Shown here piece by piece: positions 7,328-8,493 of a DNA stretch of 8,493 bases (within the stretch, counting starts at the first letter, position 1; each line of letters begins with the position of its first letter). The stretch covers positions 1 to 8,493 of the forward strand of contig CAMDKN010000048.1 in assembly GCA_945901035.1 (NCBI GenBank), in the 5' to 3' direction. This stretch comes from Gulosibacter massiliensis (GTDB lineage Bacteria > Actinomycetota > Actinomycetes > Actinomycetales > Microbacteriaceae). The notes beneath the pieces were generated by a model that saw nothing but the letters and a program-made list of their open reading frames with translations, was not told where the DNA came from and made no database searches. The translations under genes were made by a program, and so were the position numbers.

Positions 7328-7873
7328 CTACGAGCGCGACGTGCCTAACGCCGTTCGCCACGCGCGCTGGGCGGCGGTTTCACCAGCCAACGCGGACGCT
7401 CCCCCTCGCCAGGCATGACAAATAGCCAGTGCGAGTGCGTCGGCGGCGTCGGCGGGCTTGGGTGGCGTGTCGAGTTTCAAAATCGCCGTCACCATCGCCG
7501 TCACCTGGTTCTTGTCCGCCCGTCCGTATCCCGTTACGGACGCCTTGACCTCGGTCGGAGTATGAAGTGCGACAGCGAGGCCGCGCTCGGCAGCCAACAT
7601 GAGAGCGAGGCCCGCCACCTGGGCGGTCCCAATTACCGAACGAACGTTGTGTTGCGCGAAAACACGTTCGATGGCGATAACCCCCGGCTGAAACTCGTCC
7701 AGAATGGCCACGAGCCCGTTCCGAATCGCGAGCAGTCGTTGTTCGAGGGGAAGGTCGGCGGCCGTTCGAATCACGTCGACGTGAACGAACGAGACCGACC
7801 GCGCGCTAGCCGAGTCAATCAGCCCCACGCCACACCGCGTCAGGCCCGGATCAACGCCGAGGATTCGGGACAC
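7328..7873 (-). CDS. ruvC: Crossover junction endodeoxyribonuclease RuvC
   Basis: RuvC is the dimeric Holliday junction resolvase, a Mg-dependent nuclease of the RNase H fold, that cuts junctions processed by RuvAB. The 181-residue protein keeps all four catalytic acids: D8 in [13 protein letters not shown]69 in VIAIERVF, and D142 and D145 in [10 protein letters not shown]. The length is normal. The GTG start at 7871-7873 directly follows the TGA of yebC with no intervening base and puts the [10 protein letters not shown] start at the family's usual position. No Shine-Dalgarno is seen within the end of yebC, so translation probably depends on coupling. The TAG stop at 7328-7330 lies 9 bp before ruvA. 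A perfect 12-bp tandem repeat encodes VTAM-VTAI (124-131). Placement directly before ruvA-ruvB confirms the assignment. Confidence 0.98.
   Translation of the reverse strand: MSRILGVDPGLTRCGVGLIDSASARSVSFVHVDVIRTAADLPLEQRLLAIRNGLVAILDEFQPGVIAIERVFAQHNVRSVIGTAQVAGLALMLAAERGLAVALHTPTEVKASVTGYGRADKNQVTAMVTAILKLDTPPKPADAADALALAICHAWRGGASALAGETAAQRAWRTALGTSRS
7482..7505. repeat. Perfect 12-bp tandem duplication inside ruvC
   Basis: The unit atcgccgtcacc is repeated exactly twice (7482-7493 and 7494-7505). On the coding strand it gives VTAM followed by VTAI (residues 124-131), in the helix before the last two catalytic aspartates. From memory, actinobacterial RuvC proteins often read QVTAMVTR here, so most of the peptide repeat is ancestral; only exact identity at DNA level is notable. 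Confidence 0.75.
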
Positions 7874-8493
7874 TCAGTCGTCCGCGTCGAGTTCGGCCTG
7901 AACGTCTGCCGAGATGGAGTAATTGGCGAAAATATTCTGCACATCGTCGAGGTCTTCCAGTGCGTCGACCAGGTGAATCAACTTCCGGGCCGTCGCGGCG
8001 TCCACCGCGATTGTCAACGACGGCACGAAGGCAGCCTCCGCCGAGTCGTAGTCCAGACCAGACTCTTGCAGGGCGACGCGTGCCGCCACCAGATTGGAGG
8101 GGTCGGTTATCACTTCGAAACCGCCGCCCTGGTCGATGACCTCCTCGGCGCCGGCATCGAGAACCGCGAGCAGAATGTCGTCCTCCGTCACGCCCTCCGA
8201 CTTGGTGATGGAAATGACACCCTTCCGCGCAAAGTTATAGGCGACCGAACCCGGGTCCGCCATCGTTCCGCCGTTGCGCGCCATCGCCGTGCGCACCTCG
8301 GCCGCCGCGCGATTCTTGTTGTCCGTCAAACATTCGATCAGCAACGCGACCCCGGACGAACCGTAGCCCTCGTACATGATGGTCATGTAGTCGACCGACT
8401 CACCCGACAGACCCGCTCCGCGTTTGACCGCGCGGTCGATGTTGTCGTTGGGCACACTCGCTTTTTTCGCCTTGTACACCGCGTCTGCGAGGG
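7874..8493 (-). CDS. yebC: YebC/TACO1-family protein, 5' end cut by the window edge
   Basis: The frame is open from the right edge to a TGA stop at 7874-7876, giving 205 residues. Family members have about 250, so about 45 N-terminal residues, including the usual MSGHSKWA start, lie beyond the window. A GTG at 8477-8479 is an internal Val codon in [20 protein letters not shown], not a start. Other family signatures are [35 protein letters not shown] and a C-terminal [16 protein letters not shown]. YebC proteins were long annotated as transcriptional regulators; more recent work on bacterial YebC and mitochondrial TACO1 links them to translation of difficult sequences such as proline runs. The acidic C-terminus (AELDADD) is typical. 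It sits upstream of ruvC with zero spacing, an arrangement common in many bacteria. The main operon promoter probably lies upstream, outside the window. Confidence 0.96.
   Translation of the reverse strand, partial: LADAVYKAKKASVPNDNIDRAVKRGAGLSGESVDYMTIMYEGYGSSGVALLIECLTDNKNRAAAEVRTAMARNGGTMADPGSVAYNFARKGVISITKSEGVTEDDILLAVLDAGAEEVIDQGGGFEVITDPSNLVAARVALQESGLDYDSAEAAFVPSLTIAVDAATARKLIHLVDALEDLDDVQNIFANYSISADVQAELDADD

Noticed and set aside
7657..7670. One-mismatch LexA-like site (CGAACGTGTTTTCG on the minus strand) in ruvC
   Set aside because: It is produced by the conserved ERVF codons near catalytic E69, is internal to the gene, and breaks the GTTCG half-site; the coding constraint is sufficient explanation.
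1..8493. An undescribed defence, mobile or biosynthetic system
   Set aside because: Every base of note belongs to well-known core genes; no transposase, integrase, toxin-antitoxin, CRISPR or unfamiliar gene is present.

Overview
The window holds a compact, chromosomal housekeeping gene cluster, probably from an actinobacterium close to Microbacteriaceae. This rests on gene order (yebC-ruvC-ruvA-ruvB-yajC-secD-secF-relA, with a convergent DUF349 gene beyond relA), on the long extracytoplasmic insert in SecD, and on RuvA/RuvB sequence style. Spot counts give about 55% GC in the first line and about 62% in a line near ruvB. That is lower than the roughly 65-70% usual for soil and plant Microbacteriaceae and would suit a smaller-genome aquatic member. 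The taxonomic placement is inference.

Layout, left to right: positions 2-358 (+) are the 3' end of a DUF349-family gene. Everything from 355 to the right edge lies on the minus strand and reads right to left: yebC (5' end cut by the window edge), ruvC, ruvA, ruvB, yajC, secD, secF, relA. The junctions are very tight: yebC/ruvC 0 bp, ruvC/ruvA 9 bp, ruvA/ruvB 4-bp overlap, ruvB/yajC 45 bp, yajC/secD 14 bp, secD/secF 4-bp overlap, secF/relA 34 bp, and relA/DUF349 a 4-bp tail-to-tail overlap. No gene-free stretch exceeds 45 bp. I see no tRNA, rRNA, mobile element or CRISPR.

How the genes work together: RuvA, RuvB and RuvC migrate and cut Holliday junctions. YajC, SecD and SecF form the accessory module of the Sec translocon. 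Rel makes and degrades (p)ppGpp. YebC is a conserved TACO1-family protein linked to gene expression and translation. All visible proteins keep their key catalytic residues and have normal lengths, so this is a functional core locus.

I did not find a novel system. The points most worth a second look are small RNA or DNA structures: a 7-bp inverted repeat that overlaps the relA Shine-Dalgarno; a 9-bp stem-loop plus a smaller one at the end of ruvB, next to a TATGAT box that may separate the ruv and sec halves of the operon; two perfect 12-bp in-frame tandem duplications (in ruvA and ruvC); and a single CTAG that supplies both stop codons of the convergent relA and DUF349 genes.
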